64,000 nucleotides of DNA from Arthrobacter luteolus NBRC 107841 (GCF_001552075.1 NZ_BCQM01000003.1:1-64000); one strand, 5' to 3'; positions 26,118 to 36,638 are shown, counted from the stretch's first letter. Notes: a model not told the origin generated them from the sequence alone. A program made the numbers and translations.

Positions 26118-26292
26118 TGCAACATCCTTACACGGCAGGCTGGGGGATTCCCCGGCGCCCGCAACAAAGGCGTTCGGCGTCCGTCATGCAGAAAAGGCCG
26201 GCTGCCGGCACGCTCGAAACACCGCCGGCGCCAACCGTAAGTCCGGCGTCGTTCCACCTGTAAGTCCCAGCGGGAAACGGGAAAAGCACGCC

Positions 26293-26350
26293 AAAAAAAC
26301 GGAGCGGCAGGGCCTGTATTCCCCCCAAGGAACACACCCCCTGCCGCTCC
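26293..26350 (-). terminator. Rho-independent terminator of lldP
   Basis: On the leftward transcript a 12-bp stem (GGAGCGGCAGGG arm, 26350-26339, pairing with 26312-26301) encloses a ~26-base loop. A G and seven consecutive U (26299-26293) follow. It is the only textbook U-tract terminator in the window, 40 bases after the lldP stop. Confidence 0.85.
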
Positions 26351-26389
26351 GGCCCAGCGCCGGTGGCGCCGGGAGAACGGGACCGGCCG

Positions 26390-28114
26390 CTACGGGAGCA
26401 TCCAGCCAAGGATCGGCGTGGACTGCAGGTAAACCAGCGTGCAGAGGATCAGCAGCAGGGCCACGCTCCAGCCGACCACCTTGCGCAGCAGGACGGATTC
26501 CTGCCCGTCCAGCTTCACGGCGGTCACCGCGATGGCCAGGTTCTGCGGGCTGATCAGCTTGCCAACGACGCCGCCGGTGGTGTTGGCGGCCACCAGCAGG
26601 TTCGGGTCGATGCCCGCTTCGAGGCCAGCGGTCTGCTGCAGTCGGGCGAAGAGCGCGTTGGCCGAGGTGTCGGAGCCGGTCACGGCTGTGCCGATCCAGC
26701 CCAGGACGGGGGAGAGGAACGCGAAGAAGGCTCCGGTTCCGGCCAGCCAGGTGCCGATGGCCACGGTCTGGCCGGAGAAGTTCATCACGTAGGCCAGGGA
26801 GAGGACGGAGAGGATGGTCAGGCCGGCCCAGCGCATGTTCCACATGGTGCGGCCGATCTCCGCCACACCGTTGCCCACACTCATGCGGTAGCGGCCGCCG
26901 TCGTCGAACTTGGAGTAGACAAAGGAAACAATCAGGCCCGTGATCAGCAGCAGCGTGCCAGGGGTGGAAAGCCAGTTGAACGTGTAGATGGTGGAGGAAA
27001 CGGCGTTGCCGGCCTCGTCCACCAGACGCTCGTGCAGGATCGGCCAGGGAATCTTGATGTCGGTGGAGGCCAGGAAGGCCGGGATATCCACACCCAGCTT
27101 CCAGAGCTTGGCGATGCCGAAGATCACGATGACCAGGAAATACGGGAACAGTGCCAGCCAGGTGCGGGACGGCGTCAGCGAGTCTTCGTCGCGCACGGCG
27201 GTGGCGGTGGAACCGCTGCCGGTGCCCGGGCGGTCAGTGCCGGCGGCGACGAGGGCGGTCAGGCCCATGCGCTCACGGGCGGCGTCGAGTCCGCGGGGCT
27301 GCCAGAAACGCAGGAAGACGACGGCGGCACCCAGGCCGGCGAGGGCGGCAACAATGTCCGTCAGTTCGTAGGAGAAGAAGGTGGAGCACAGGACCTGTGC
27401 CACGGAGAAGGCAACGCCGGTGACGACGGCGGCGGGCCAGGTGTCCTTGACGCCCTTGAATCCGTCGAGGATGAATACCAGGATCAGCGGAACAATAACG
27501 GCCAGCAGGGGTGCCTGGCGTCCCACGACGGCACCGATGTGGTCAGCGTCCAGGCCGGTGAGGTTGGCGGCCGTGGTGATCGGAATGGCCATGGCCCCAA
27601 AGGCGACCGGTGCGGTGTTCGCCACCAGCACGGCGGCTGCTGCCTTCATGGGCTTCAGCCCTAGGGCAACCAGCATGGTGGCCGTAATGGCCACCGGAGC
27701 GCCGAATCCGGCAAGGGCTTCGAGCAGCCCGCCGAAGCAGAACGCCACGAGGATCGCCTGGATGCGGACGTCCCCGCCGCCGATCACGTCGAAGACGCGG
27801 CGCAGGTCCTCGAACCGGCCGCTGACCACGGTGATCTGGTACAGCCAGATCGCCATAATCACGATCCAGACCACCGGGAAGGCACCGAAGACCGCCCCCT
27901 GGGTGGCGGAGAGCAGGGCCAGGCCAGCCGGCATCTTGAATGCCCAGATGGCGACGGCGATGGCCACCACCAGGGAAAGCGCACCCGCAACGTGGGCTTT
28001 CACCTTCACGAACGCCAGGAGGATGAAGAACGTGAGCAGGGGTACGAGAGCCACGATGGCTGACGCGGCGACGCTGCCGGACACCGGATCGGTGCTGGCG
28101 GTGAAGTGATCCAC
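26390..28114 (-). CDS. lldP: L-lactate permease LldP
   Basis: The 574-residue protein has the LldP family pattern of ~13 membrane helices, with motifs EALAGFGAPVAIT, ANTAPVAFGAMAIPI and GWIGTAVTGSDTSANALF. It imports lactate (and possibly glycolate) by proton symport. The GTG start at 28114 has GGAGG six bases upstream. The gene is divergent from lutABC, and the intergenic region holds two LldR-type operators. A second, frameshifted paralogue lies at 39495-41461. Confidence 0.94.
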   Translation of the reverse strand: MDHFTASTDPVSGSVAASAIVALVPLLTFFILLAFVKVKAHVAGALSLVVAIAVAIWAFKMPAGLALLSATQGAVFGAFPVVWIVIMAIWLYQITVVSGRFEDLRRVFDVIGGGDVRIQAILVAFCFGGLLEALAGFGAPVAITATMLVALGLKPMKAAAAVLVANTAPVAFGAMAIPITTAANLTGLDADHIGAVVGRQAPLLAVIVPLILVFILDGFKGVKDTWPAAVVTGVAFSVAQVLCSTFFSYELTDIVAALAGLGAAVVFLRFWQPRGLDAARERMGLTALVAAGTDRPGTGSGSTATAVRDEDSLTPSRTWLALFPYFLVIVIFGIAKLWKLGVDIPAFLASTDIKIPWPILHERLVDEAGNAVSSTIYTFNWLSTPGTLLLITGLIVSFVYSKFDDGGRYRMSVGNGVAEIGRTMWNMRWAGLTILSVLSLAYVMNFSGQTVAIGTWLAGTGAFFAFLSPVLGWIGTAVTGSDTSANALFARLQQTAGLEAGIDPNLLVAANTTGGVVGKLISPQNLAIAVTAVKLDGQESVLLRKVVGWSVALLLILCTLVYLQSTPILGWMLP

Positions 28115-28152
28115 AGGGGACCTCCGGAAAGAGAAGAACTGGCGGGGGAAGT

Positions 28153-28163
28153 TGGTCAGACCA
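28153..28163. promoter_or_regulatory. LldR-type operator 1 (lldP side)
   Basis: TGGTCAGACCA is an exact match to the FadR-subfamily/LldR consensus TNGTNNNACNA and a near-perfect palindrome. It lies 39 bp upstream of the lldP start. A weaker copy, TGGTCAGGCCA, follows at 28167-28177. Confidence 0.7.
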
Positions 28164-28235
28164 CAATGGTCAGGCCATGGAAGTCTAGCGCACCCTTGAC
28201 AAGCGTGTGATCATGGCCACCAGCCGGAGGCCCCC

Positions 28236-28276
28236 TTGGTGTGTTGCGAATAACGTGCCTAGTATTGGTCTGACCA
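28236..28276 (+). promoter_or_regulatory. lutABC promoter with LldR-type operator 2
   Basis: A -35-like TTGGTG (28236-28241), 18-bp spacer and -10-like TAGTAT (28260-28265) precede lutA. The operator TGGTCTGACCA (28266-28276), again an exact TNGTNNNACNA match, starts right after the -10 and covers the expected transcription start. This is a repression geometry. Confidence 0.65.
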
Positions 28277-28312
28277 CACCGGCCCCGGGGACAAGCCCGC
28301 TGAGAGGCAGCC

Positions 28313-29113
28313 ATGAGAATTGCACTATTCGCCACCTGCATCGTGGATGCGATGTATCCACGGACAGCACGTGCCACGGTATCCATCCTGGAGCGGCTGG
28401 GACACGAGGTCGTGTTCCCGTCCGGCCAGGCCTGCTGCGGCCAGATGCACGTGAACTCGGGGTACTTCCCGGAAGCGGTTCCCGTGGTCCGCAACCACGT
28501 CGCTGCATTCGACCCGGCCGGCTACGACGTCGCCGTCGCGCCGTCGGGTTCCTGCGTCGGTTCGGTCAAGCACCAGCACCCGATGATCGCCCGCTCCTGC
28601 GGCGACACCGTGCTGGAGGCCCAGGCCGAAGCCGTCGGTGCCAAGACCTACGAACTCTCCGAACTCCTGACCGACGTCCTGGGCATCACCAACGCTGCCG
28701 AACAGCTGGGCTCCTGGTTTCCGCACAAGGTCACCTACCACCCCAGCTGCCACGGCATGCGCCTGCTGCGGCTGGGCGACCGGCAGCTGAACCTGCTCTC
28801 CTCCGTGGGCGGGATCGAAATGGCCGACCTGCCGGAGGCTGACCAGTGCTGCGGCTTCGGCGGAACGTTCTCGATGAAGAATGCGGACGTTTCCTCCGCC
28901 ATGCTGGCGGACAAAACCGCCAACATCACCTCCACCGGCGCCTCGCTGTGTTCCGGCGGAGACGCCTCCTGCCTGCTGCACATCGGCGGCGGGCTCTCCC
29001 GCGAAGGCGCCAGCGCCACCACCCTGCACTTCGCCGAAATCCTGGCCAGCACCAAGGAAAACCCGGTCTCCGTCACCGGAGAGATCCTCGTCAGCGGAAA
29101 GGCCGGACGATGA
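28313..29113 (+). CDS. lutA: Lactate utilisation protein A (Fe-S subunit)
   Basis: This 266-residue protein has two CCG domains (ACCGQMHVNSG and QCCGFGGTFSMK) that bind Fe-S clusters, as in LutA/LldE/YkgE. With LutB and LutC it oxidises L-lactate to pyruvate. GAGAGG lies five bases before the ATG. The stop overlaps the lutB start (ATGA). Confidence 0.94.
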   Translation: MRIALFATCIVDAMYPRTARATVSILERLGHEVVFPSGQACCGQMHVNSGYFPEAVPVVRNHVAAFDPAGYDVAVAPSGSCVGSVKHQHPMIARSCGDTVLEAQAEAVGAKTYELSELLTDVLGITNAAEQLGSWFPHKVTYHPSCHGMRLLRLGDRQLNLLSSVGGIEMADLPEADQCCGFGGTFSMKNADVSSAMLADKTANITSTGASLCSGGDASCLLHIGGGLSREGASATTLHFAEILASTKENPVSVTGEILVSGKAGR

Positions 29114-30633
29114 GCACCTACCTGGGCATGCCCACCCTGCCGGTCTTCGGGCGCGGCAACCTCAACGCCGTCGAGTCCTTCCCGTCTGCAGCCAAGCGGG
29201 AACTGGGCAACGCCCAGCTCCGCGCCAACCTCGGGCACGCCACCCACACCATCCGCGACAAGCGGCTGCGCGTGGTCGGCGAGCTGCCCGACTGGGAAGA
29301 GCTGCGCGACGCCGGCAGCGCCGTGAAGGAATCCGTCATGGCCCGGCTGCCGGAGCTGCTGGAGCAGTTCGAAGCCAACTTCACCGCCCGCGGCGGCATC
29401 ATCCACTGGGCCCGCGACGCCGACGAAGCCAACGAAATTGTCCGCGACCTGATCCGCGCCGAAGGTGTGGACGAGGTGGTGAAGGTCAAGTCCATGGCCA
29501 CCCAGGAAATCGGCCTGAATGAGTACCTCGAAGAGCAGGGCATCGCCGCCTACGAGACCGACCTCGCCGAGCTGATTGTCCAGCTGGACCATGACAAACC
29601 CAGCCACATCCTGGTTCCGGCCATCCACAAAAACCGTACCCAGGTCCGCGAGATCTTCCTGCGCGAAATGCCCGGCGTGGATCCGGAGCTCACCGATGAC
29701 CCGGCCAAACTGGCCGAGGCCGCCCGCTCCCACCTGCGCCGCAAGTTCCTCTCCGCCAAGGTGGCCGTCTCCGGTGCGAACTTCGCGATCGCCGACGCCG
29801 GCACCCTCGCCGTCGTCGAATCCGAAGGCAACGGCCGGATGTGCCTGACCCTTCCCGAAACCCTGATCACCGTGATGGGGGTGGAAAAGCTGCTGCCGAC
29901 CTGGCAGGACCTCGAAGTCTTTATGCAGCTGCTCCCGCGCTCCTCCACCGGCGAGCGGATGAACCCCTACACCTCCCTGTGGACCGGCGTCACCGAAGGC
30001 GACGGACCGCAGAACGTGCACCTGGTGCTGCTGGACAACGGCCGCAGCGCCGCCCTGGCGGACGAAATGGGCCGCTCTGCCCTGCACTGCATCCGCTGCA
30101 GCGCCTGCATGAACGTCTGCCCGGTGTACGAGCGCACCGGCGGCCACGCCTACGGTTCCACCTACCCGGGACCGATCGGGGCGATTCTCTCGCCGATGAT
30201 GACCGGCATTAAGTCGGAGGAAAACAGCTCGCTGCCGTACGCTTCCTCGCTGTGCGGTGCCTGCTACGACGCCTGCCCGGTGAAGATCAACATCCCGGAA
30301 ATCCTGGTGCACCTGCGCGCCGAGGACGTGGACTCCAAGCGCGGCACCAAAAAGCTGCCCACCCAGATGGATTTGATGATGAAGGGCGCCTCCTGGGCGT
30401 TCTCCCGCGGCCGGAACCTGGGCCTGCTGGAGAAGGGCCTGCCGCTCGGACGGCTGGCCGCCGGCCGGAAGAAGAAAATCACCAAGCTGCCCGGCATCGC
30501 CGCCGGCTGGACACAGAGCCGGGACATTCCCGCACCGCCTGCGCAGTCCTTCCGGGACTGGTGGGCCAAGGAATATCAGGCGGCGCCGGAACACCAGGGC
30601 GGCGCGGCAACGCAGGGGGAGACGAAGGCATGA
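29110..30633 (+). CDS. lutB: Lactate utilisation protein B (Fe-S subunit)
   Basis: The 507-residue protein has an N-terminal LUD-type domain. Two [4Fe-4S] motifs follow in the C-terminal third (CIRCSACMNVCPVYE and CGACYDACPVKINIP). This is the standard LutB/LldF/YkgF architecture. Both ends overlap neighbours by ATGA, so the operon is translationally coupled. Confidence 0.94.
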   Translation: MSTYLGMPTLPVFGRGNLNAVESFPSAAKRELGNAQLRANLGHATHTIRDKRLRVVGELPDWEELRDAGSAVKESVMARLPELLEQFEANFTARGGIIHWARDADEANEIVRDLIRAEGVDEVVKVKSMATQEIGLNEYLEEQGIAAYETDLAELIVQLDHDKPSHILVPAIHKNRTQVREIFLREMPGVDPELTDDPAKLAEAARSHLRRKFLSAKVAVSGANFAIADAGTLAVVESEGNGRMCLTLPETLITVMGVEKLLPTWQDLEVFMQLLPRSSTGERMNPYTSLWTGVTEGDGPQNVHLVLLDNGRSAALADEMGRSALHCIRCSACMNVCPVYERTGGHAYGSTYPGPIGAILSPMMTGIKSEENSSLPYASSLCGACYDACPVKINIPEILVHLRAEDVDSKRGTKKLPTQMDLMMKGASWAFSRGRNLGLLEKGLPLGRLAAGRKKKITKLPGIAAGWTQSRDIPAPPAQSFRDWWAKEYQAAPEHQGGAATQGETKA

Positions 30634-31265
30634 GCGCACGCGAAGAGATCCTGGGCCGGCTGCGGGACGCGCTGCGCGATTCACCGGAGGTCCCGGAGAT
30701 TCCCCGCGGCTACCGCAGTGCCGTTGAGGTCCCGGAAACTGAGCGGATCGCCATGCTCGTGGACCGGCTCGAGGACTACAAGGCCGGAGTCACGGTGCTG
30801 GACGAAGCCGGGATCGGCACCCGGATCGCGGAACTGCTCGACGCCGCAGCGAGCTATGTGGTGCCCGAGGGTATCGACGGCGCCTGGCTGGCAGCTGCCG
30901 ACACCGCCGTCCCCGGCCGGCGCCGGACCGACTCGACCACGGCGCCGCTGAGCGTCGCCGAGCTGGATGCAACAACCGCCGTCGTGACCGGCAGCGCCGT
31001 CTCCGTCGCCGAAACCGGGACGATCATCCTGGACGGCAGCCCCAACCAAGGCCGCCGCGCCATCTCGCTGGTCCCGGACCACCACATCTGCGTGGTCCGG
31101 GCCGCGGACATCACGACCATCCTGCCCGAGGGGCTGCGCCGGCTGGACGGCACCCGGCCGCTGACCTGGATCAGCGGTCCGAGCGCCACCAGCGACATCG
31201 AACTCGAACGCGTCGAGGGAGTGCACGGTCCGCGGACGCTGGACGTGATTATCGTCCGGAGCTAG
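30630..31265 (+). CDS. lutC: Lactate utilisation protein C
   Basis: This 211-residue LUD-domain protein (DUF162) has the conserved VAETGTIILDGSPNQGRR segment. It is the third subunit of the L-lactate oxidation complex and its ATG overlaps the lutB stop. Its own stop codon lies inside the first copy of a 10-bp minisatellite that runs on to the next, convergent gene. Confidence 0.93.
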   Translation: MSAREEILGRLRDALRDSPEVPEIPRGYRSAVEVPETERIAMLVDRLEDYKAGVTVLDEAGIGTRIAELLDAAASYVVPEGIDGAWLAAADTAVPGRRRTDSTTAPLSVAELDATTAVVTGSAVSVAETGTIILDGSPNQGRRAISLVPDHHICVVRAADITTILPEGLRRLDGTRPLTWISGPSATSDIELERVEGVHGPRTLDVIIVRS

Positions 31266-31420
31266 CCGGAGCTGGCCGGAGCTGGCCGGAGCTGGCCGGA
31301 GCTGGCCGGAGCTGGCCGGAGCTGGCCGGAGCTGGCCGGAGCTGGCCGGAGCTGGCCGGAGCTGGCCGGAGCTGACCGGAGCTGACCGGAGCTGACCGGA
31401 GCTGACCGGAGCTGACCGGA
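31261..31420. repeat. 16-copy 10-bp minisatellite joining two convergent stop codons
   Basis: Sixteen uninterrupted 10-bp units: one GCTAGCCGGA, ten GCTGGCCGGA, then five GCTGACCGGA. The first unit supplies the lutC stop codon. The array ends two bases before the ligM-type stop codon at 31423. Adjacent units are near self-complementary (GGCC..GGCC), so the RNA from either strand can form many short stems. No ordinary terminator is present. Confidence 0.95.
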
Positions 31421-31422
31421 GC

Positions 31423-32965
<1,543 letters not shown>

Positions 32966-33028
32966 TGTGTGTGATGCAGAACACATACTGAGCCGCGGGT
33001 CTGCCCGCGACGAAACGAGGAGACACCC

Positions 33029-34018
33029 ATGAGGAAACTGGTTGCAGCAGCGGCAACGGCGGCGCTGCTTGGCCTGACGGCATGCGGATCGGGGTCGCTG
33101 TCGTCCTCAGAGGAGACGGCGGCGCCGGCTTCGGCAGCGGCAGCGGAAGGGCTGACGGCCATCGAGGTGGGGGTGATTCCCATCATCGACGTTGCACCGA
33201 TTTACCTGGGCGTCGAAGAAGGTCTCTTCGAAGCGGAGGGCCTGGACGTCACCCTCACTTTGGCCCAGGGCGGGGCCGCCATTGTGCCGGCAGTGACTTC
33301 CGGCCAGATGGACTTCGGCTTCTCCAACATCACGTCCATGATCGTGGGACGTTCCAAGGGCCTGCCGGTCCAGATGGTCGCACCCGGCGGCAGCTCCACC
33401 GGCGATCCCGATGCGGACTTTGCCGCCGTGATGACCAAACCGGACAGCGGCATTGAAACCACCAAGGATCTTGAAGGCAAGAAGATCGGCGTTAACACGC
33501 TGAACAATATTTCCGACTCCACCATCTCAGAGGCAGTGAAGCAGGCCGGAGGGGATTACGAGAGCATCGAGTACGTCGAAATTCCGTTCCCGGATTTGTC
33601 CGCCCAGCTGGCTGCCGGGACCGTGGACGCGATTGCCGCCGTCGAACCGTTTGTGACCATTGCCAAGGCAGACGGCGCGGTTCCGGTCTTTTCCAACTAC
33701 GCGGAACCGGTGGATGATCTGACGGTGGCGGTCTACTTCGCCTCGGACCAGTACGTTCAGGAGAACCCTGAAACCGTGGAGAAGTTTGTCCGCGCGATCA
33801 AGGCATCGCAGGAATTCGCCGAGCAGAACCCGGACAAGGTCCGTGCCGTACTGCCCAGCTACACCTCGCTGAAGCCCGAGGTCATCGAGCAGCTGACCCT
33901 GCCCAGGTACAGCACCGAGGTGAACAGTGCCTCGGTTGAGGAGGTTGCCCGGATCTCGCTGGACCGCGGGCTGGTCGAGGAGATTCCGGATATGAAAGCA
34001 CTGCTTCCGGCGTACTAA
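33029..34018 (+). CDS. ABC substrate-binding lipoprotein, SsuA/NMT1-like, without its own transporter
   Basis: This 329-residue protein has a lipoprotein signal (LLGLTACGSG, Cys ~20) and an NMT1/SsuA fold: IYLGVEEGLFEAEGLDV, TSGQMDFGFSN and LAAGTVDAIAAVEPF. Ligands in this family include sulfonates, nitrate, taurine, thiamine precursors and aromatic carboxylates. No permease or ATPase gene lies beside it. It shares a divergent control region with the LigM-like gene, so a methoxy-aromatic acid is a plausible ligand (inference). GAGGAGA precedes the ATG. Confidence 0.85.
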   Translation: MRKLVAAAATAALLGLTACGSGSLSSSEETAAPASAAAAEGLTAIEVGVIPIIDVAPIYLGVEEGLFEAEGLDVTLTLAQGGAAIVPAVTSGQMDFGFSNITSMIVGRSKGLPVQMVAPGGSSTGDPDADFAAVMTKPDSGIETTKDLEGKKIGVNTLNNISDSTISEAVKQAGGDYESIEYVEIPFPDLSAQLAAGTVDAIAAVEPFVTIAKADGAVPVFSNYAEPVDDLTVAVYFASDQYVQENPETVEKFVRAIKASQEFAEQNPDKVRAVLPSYTSLKPEVIEQLTLPRYSTEVNSASVEEVARISLDRGLVEEIPDMKALLPAY

Positions 34019-34031
34019 ACCGGCAAGTGCT

Positions 34032-34071
34032 GAACCAACCCGGGTGGGGCCTGCTCGATCCGGGTTGGTTC
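34032..34071. terminator. Bidirectional hairpin between the binding protein and metF-like genes
   Basis: GAACCAACCCGG (34032-34043) and CCGGGTTGGTTC (34060-34071) form a perfect 12-bp stem, 14 bases after the binding-protein stop and 35 bases after the convergent metF stop. Confidence 0.75.
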
Positions 34072-34105
34072 GGGGACGTTCCGTGGGTCCGGGATGTGCG
34101 GGAGC

Positions 34106-34957
34106 CTAGTGCTCCTGGAAATCCCGGACCCATTCCGCTGTGGCCCGCAGCCCGCCGAACGTGTAGAAGTGCAGCTGGACCGTGCCGTGGCGGCCGGGAT
34201 CGTGGGCTGCCGCGAGGTCCCGGAGAAAGCGGTCCGGGCCGGCCGTGCCGAGGAGATTCGTCAGCGAGAACCCGTACTTCTGCGCGATCCCTGCTGAGGA
34301 GCTGACTCCGAACCGGCGGGCGTAGCCGAGCAGCCGCTTGATGCCCGCCGGTCCGGGGACGCCAATGCGGACCGGGATAGTGACCCCGCGCCCGCGCAGT
34401 TCTTCGAGCCAGGCCAGGACCGGGGCGGTGTCGAAGCCGAACTGGGTGATGATGGACGCCTCGAGCCCCTGCTCCTGGAGGGCATCGGCTTTGGCCAGCA
34501 GGGCAGTCCAGAGGGTCCCGCTGCTGATGTCCGGATGCCCCTCCGGGTAACCGGCGATGCTGATGTGCCGGGCACCGTACGCAGCGGGCAGCCCGGAGCG
34601 GATGACGGCGAGCGAGTCTTCATAGGGCCCCATCGGTTCCGACGGGTCACCGCCCACCACGAACAGGTCCTCCACGGCACCGGCATCGGCCAGGGTGCCG
34701 AGGAACTTCTCAAGTTCAGCGGCGGACCCCAGCCGGCGGGCGGAGATGTGCGGCACCGGCACCAGTCCTGCGGATTTCACGGCCGACGCCGCCGCCAGGC
34801 GCATCGGCAGGTCTTCGTTGCCCAGGAAGGTTACGTTCACGCGGGTTCCTGCAGGCAGCACATCCTGCGCCGCCTGCAGCGCCTCAACATCCTTGCCGGT
34901 CATTTCGAGGGAAAAACCGGACAGCAGACTGCCGCCGTCGGGCATGTGTGGGCTCAT
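34106..34957 (-). CDS. metF: Methylenetetrahydrofolate reductase family protein (MetF-like)
   Basis: This 283-residue protein has the MTHFR TIM-barrel motifs: catalytic-type Glu in SGFSLEMTGKD, FVVGGDPSEPMGPY, IAGYPEGHPD and IITQFGFD. Canonical MetF interconverts 5,10-methylene-THF and 5-methyl-THF with FAD. The start at 34957 excludes a repeat-encoded upstream stretch. Beside a LigM-type demethylase its likely task is oxidation of 5-methyl-THF back into the one-carbon pool, as described for ligM-metF operons. Serving methionine synthesis is the alternative. Confidence 0.85.
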   Translation of the reverse strand: MSPHMPDGGSLLSGFSLEMTGKDVEALQAAQDVLPAGTRVNVTFLGNEDLPMRLAAASAVKSAGLVPVPHISARRLGSAAELEKFLGTLADAGAVEDLFVVGGDPSEPMGPYEDSLAVIRSGLPAAYGARHISIAGYPEGHPDISSGTLWTALLAKADALQEQGLEASIITQFGFDTAPVLAWLEELRGRGVTIPVRIGVPGPAGIKRLLGYARRFGVSSSAGIAQKYGFSLTNLLGTAGPDRFLRDLAAAHDPGRHGTVQLHFYTFGGLRATAEWVRDFQEH

Positions 34958-34986
34958 GCCTGCCACCCTAGCCAGCCTGGCCGGGG

Positions 34987-35040
34987 GTGTCCACGAACGG
35001 TGTCCACGACCGGTGTCCACGAAACAGTGTCCAGGAAACG
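34987..35040. repeat. GTGTCCACGAA tandem repeat
   Basis: Four ~13-14 bp units, GTGTCCACGAACG, GTGTCCACGACCG, GTGTCCACGAAACA and GTGTCCAGGAAACG, lie just upstream of the MetF-like gene. Two diverged copies follow near 35076-35105. Any promoter of the gene must lie in or beyond this block. Confidence 0.75.
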
Positions 35041-35162
35041 TGGCCCTGAATAGCCGTGAACGGTGGCCGCCTGCCGTATCCACGTCCCGTGCCCACGAAC
35101 GGCATCCTGGTACACCCGGCGAGCAGCCGCCACCCCTCCGGCCCGGGCGGTGGACTGGCCCG

Positions 35163-36638
35163 CTAGAAGCGTGAGGAGCTGCCCGATCCGCTGAAGCTCC
35201 CGCCGCCGGCACCGTAGCCGCTGGAGGCACCGGAGGAACTCGACGCGGCACTGCGGGCACTGTCGATGCTGCTGTTGCCGGAATGGACACCGGCGCTGAA
35301 CGCGCTGACCGTCCAGATGTAGTTCGGGTAGACGGTGTCCAGGATGCTGGGCCGGTATCCGTCCCGGTAGGTGCGGCGGTGGTTCCGGGTTTCCTCCAGC
35401 GCCTTGCGCATCAGGTCGCGTTCCGCCTGATCCTTGGCTGCCAAGGCGATCACGGTCTCCGAATGGTCCTTGGGCAGTCCGGCCAGTTCCCCGCCAATGT
35501 CCCGGAGCAGGTCCAGGGCAGCTTCCGGCGTGGTGGTGCCGTCCGCGAGGCCAGCGGCCGCCGCCTGGATCCGCTGCCGGCACCCGGCCCGGAAGGCGAG
35601 CAGTGCTGAGGCAGTGGCAGAGTCCTTTCCGGTTTTGCCGGCTTCAAAAACGCCCTCGAGTTTGTCCAGTTCGGCCTGCAGGGGTGCTGCCTGCCGGTCC
35701 CATGCGGCCGGCCAGCCGGGTGCCAGGTTAAGCAGCGTGTTGGTGTCCGCGATGACGTCGTCAATGCCGTCCAGCGCGGCGGCCAGTTCAGCGAATTCCT
35801 CGATGGGCTTCGTGCTGCGCCGCCGCCGGAGGTCCTTGTCCGTAAATACCCGGACCTGGTTTCCCAGTTCTGTCGCGCGGTTGTACCGCGTCCGGAAGGT
35901 CCGGTGCTCTTCCAGCACCTTCGCACCGTAGGAGGAACCTTCGGGAATGGTCCGGGCATTGAGTTCCGTGGCGTCCAGGTCCAGGCTGACGCTGGCATAT
36001 GAGCGTTCCGCGTCCGCGATCAGCTCCCGGTTCTTCCGCAGCCGGCTCCGGCGCACCAGGATCACTGCGATCCAGACGCCGGCGGCGGCAGCCAGGACCA
36101 GCACGCCCAGGAAGATCACCGCAGGATTGAGGTACCAGGGCCGGTTGATGAGTTTCGCAGCCTCTGCGACGGCGGCAATGGTTCCATCGGTCCACTGCGC
36201 GTCGACGAAGTAGCTGGCTGCCTCATCGCGGATGTCCTGGGCGTACTCCCGGTCCAGGTTCCGGTCTTCGCCGAAGTAGGTGCCGATCCAGCGCCCCTCC
36301 GGATCCAGGGTGAAGATGAACATACCGTCGGCCCATTTCTGGCCGTCAGGGCTGATCCATTCGGGATGTTCAGCGCGGGCGAAGCGGAGCGTCTCCGCAT
36401 TCGTGACCGTATCGCCGTCGGAATACTCGGCACCCGGGTCGCCGCGGTAGGTGTAAACAGCCACGGTGGTGGGTTCACGGAACTTGATGTCCGCCAGCGC
36501 CGGAAGCAGCGTGTTCTGGTCGAGCACGCCGGCGGTGTCTTCGACGATGATCTCTTCCGGCCCGACGGCGGCTGCCGGCAGGGCGGGCAGCGCCACCCCT
36601 AAGAACACGGTTATGAGAAGCAGTAGAACACGGCGCAT
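35163..36638 (-). CDS. Secreted/membrane TPM-domain protein (DUF5129-like)
   Basis: This 491-residue protein has an N-terminal signal peptide (LLLLITVFLGVALPALPAAA), then a TPM (YgcG/TPM_phosphatase-like) extracytoplasmic domain starting VEDTAGVLDQNTLLPAL. A central membrane helix lies near residues 155-180. A long helical cytosolic region follows, and a Gly/Ser-rich end (GGSFSGSGSSS). TPM proteins are linked to photosystem repair in plants and to envelope functions in bacteria. The function here is unknown. The next gene (esterase) is 28 bases upstream, possibly co-transcribed. Confidence 0.78.
   Translation of the reverse strand: MRRVLLLLITVFLGVALPALPAAAVGPEEIIVEDTAGVLDQNTLLPALADIKFREPTTVAVYTYRGDPGAEYSDGDTVTNAETLRFARAEHPEWISPDGQKWADGMFIFTLDPEGRWIGTYFGEDRNLDREYAQDIRDEAASYFVDAQWTDGTIAAVAEAAKLINRPWYLNPAVIFLGVLVLAAAAGVWIAVILVRRSRLRKNRELIADAERSYASVSLDLDATELNARTIPEGSSYGAKVLEEHRTFRTRYNRATELGNQVRVFTDKDLRRRRSTKPIEEFAELAAALDGIDDVIADTNTLLNLAPGWPAAWDRQAAPLQAELDKLEGVFEAGKTGKDSATASALLAFRAGCRQRIQAAAAGLADGTTTPEAALDLLRDIGGELAGLPKDHSETVIALAAKDQAERDLMRKALEETRNHRRTYRDGYRPSILDTVYPNYIWTVSAFSAGVHSGNSSIDSARSAASSSSGASSGYGAGGGSFSGSGSSSRF

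Noticed and set aside
26363-27664. 433-residue plus-strand open frame
   Set aside because: It is antisense to lldP, rich in Gly/Gln/His/Asp, with no recognisable domain.
28153-28280. Palindromes in the lldP-lutA gap considered as terminators
   Set aside because: They are short 5-bp-arm dyads between divergent starts and match the LldR operator consensus instead.
28735-30684. 649-residue minus-strand open frame
   Set aside because: It is antisense to lutA and lutB, which carry all expected Fe-S motifs.
31261-31420. Regular short repeat array considered as CRISPR
   Set aside because: The units are 10 bp with no unique spacers and no cas genes are present; it is a minisatellite.
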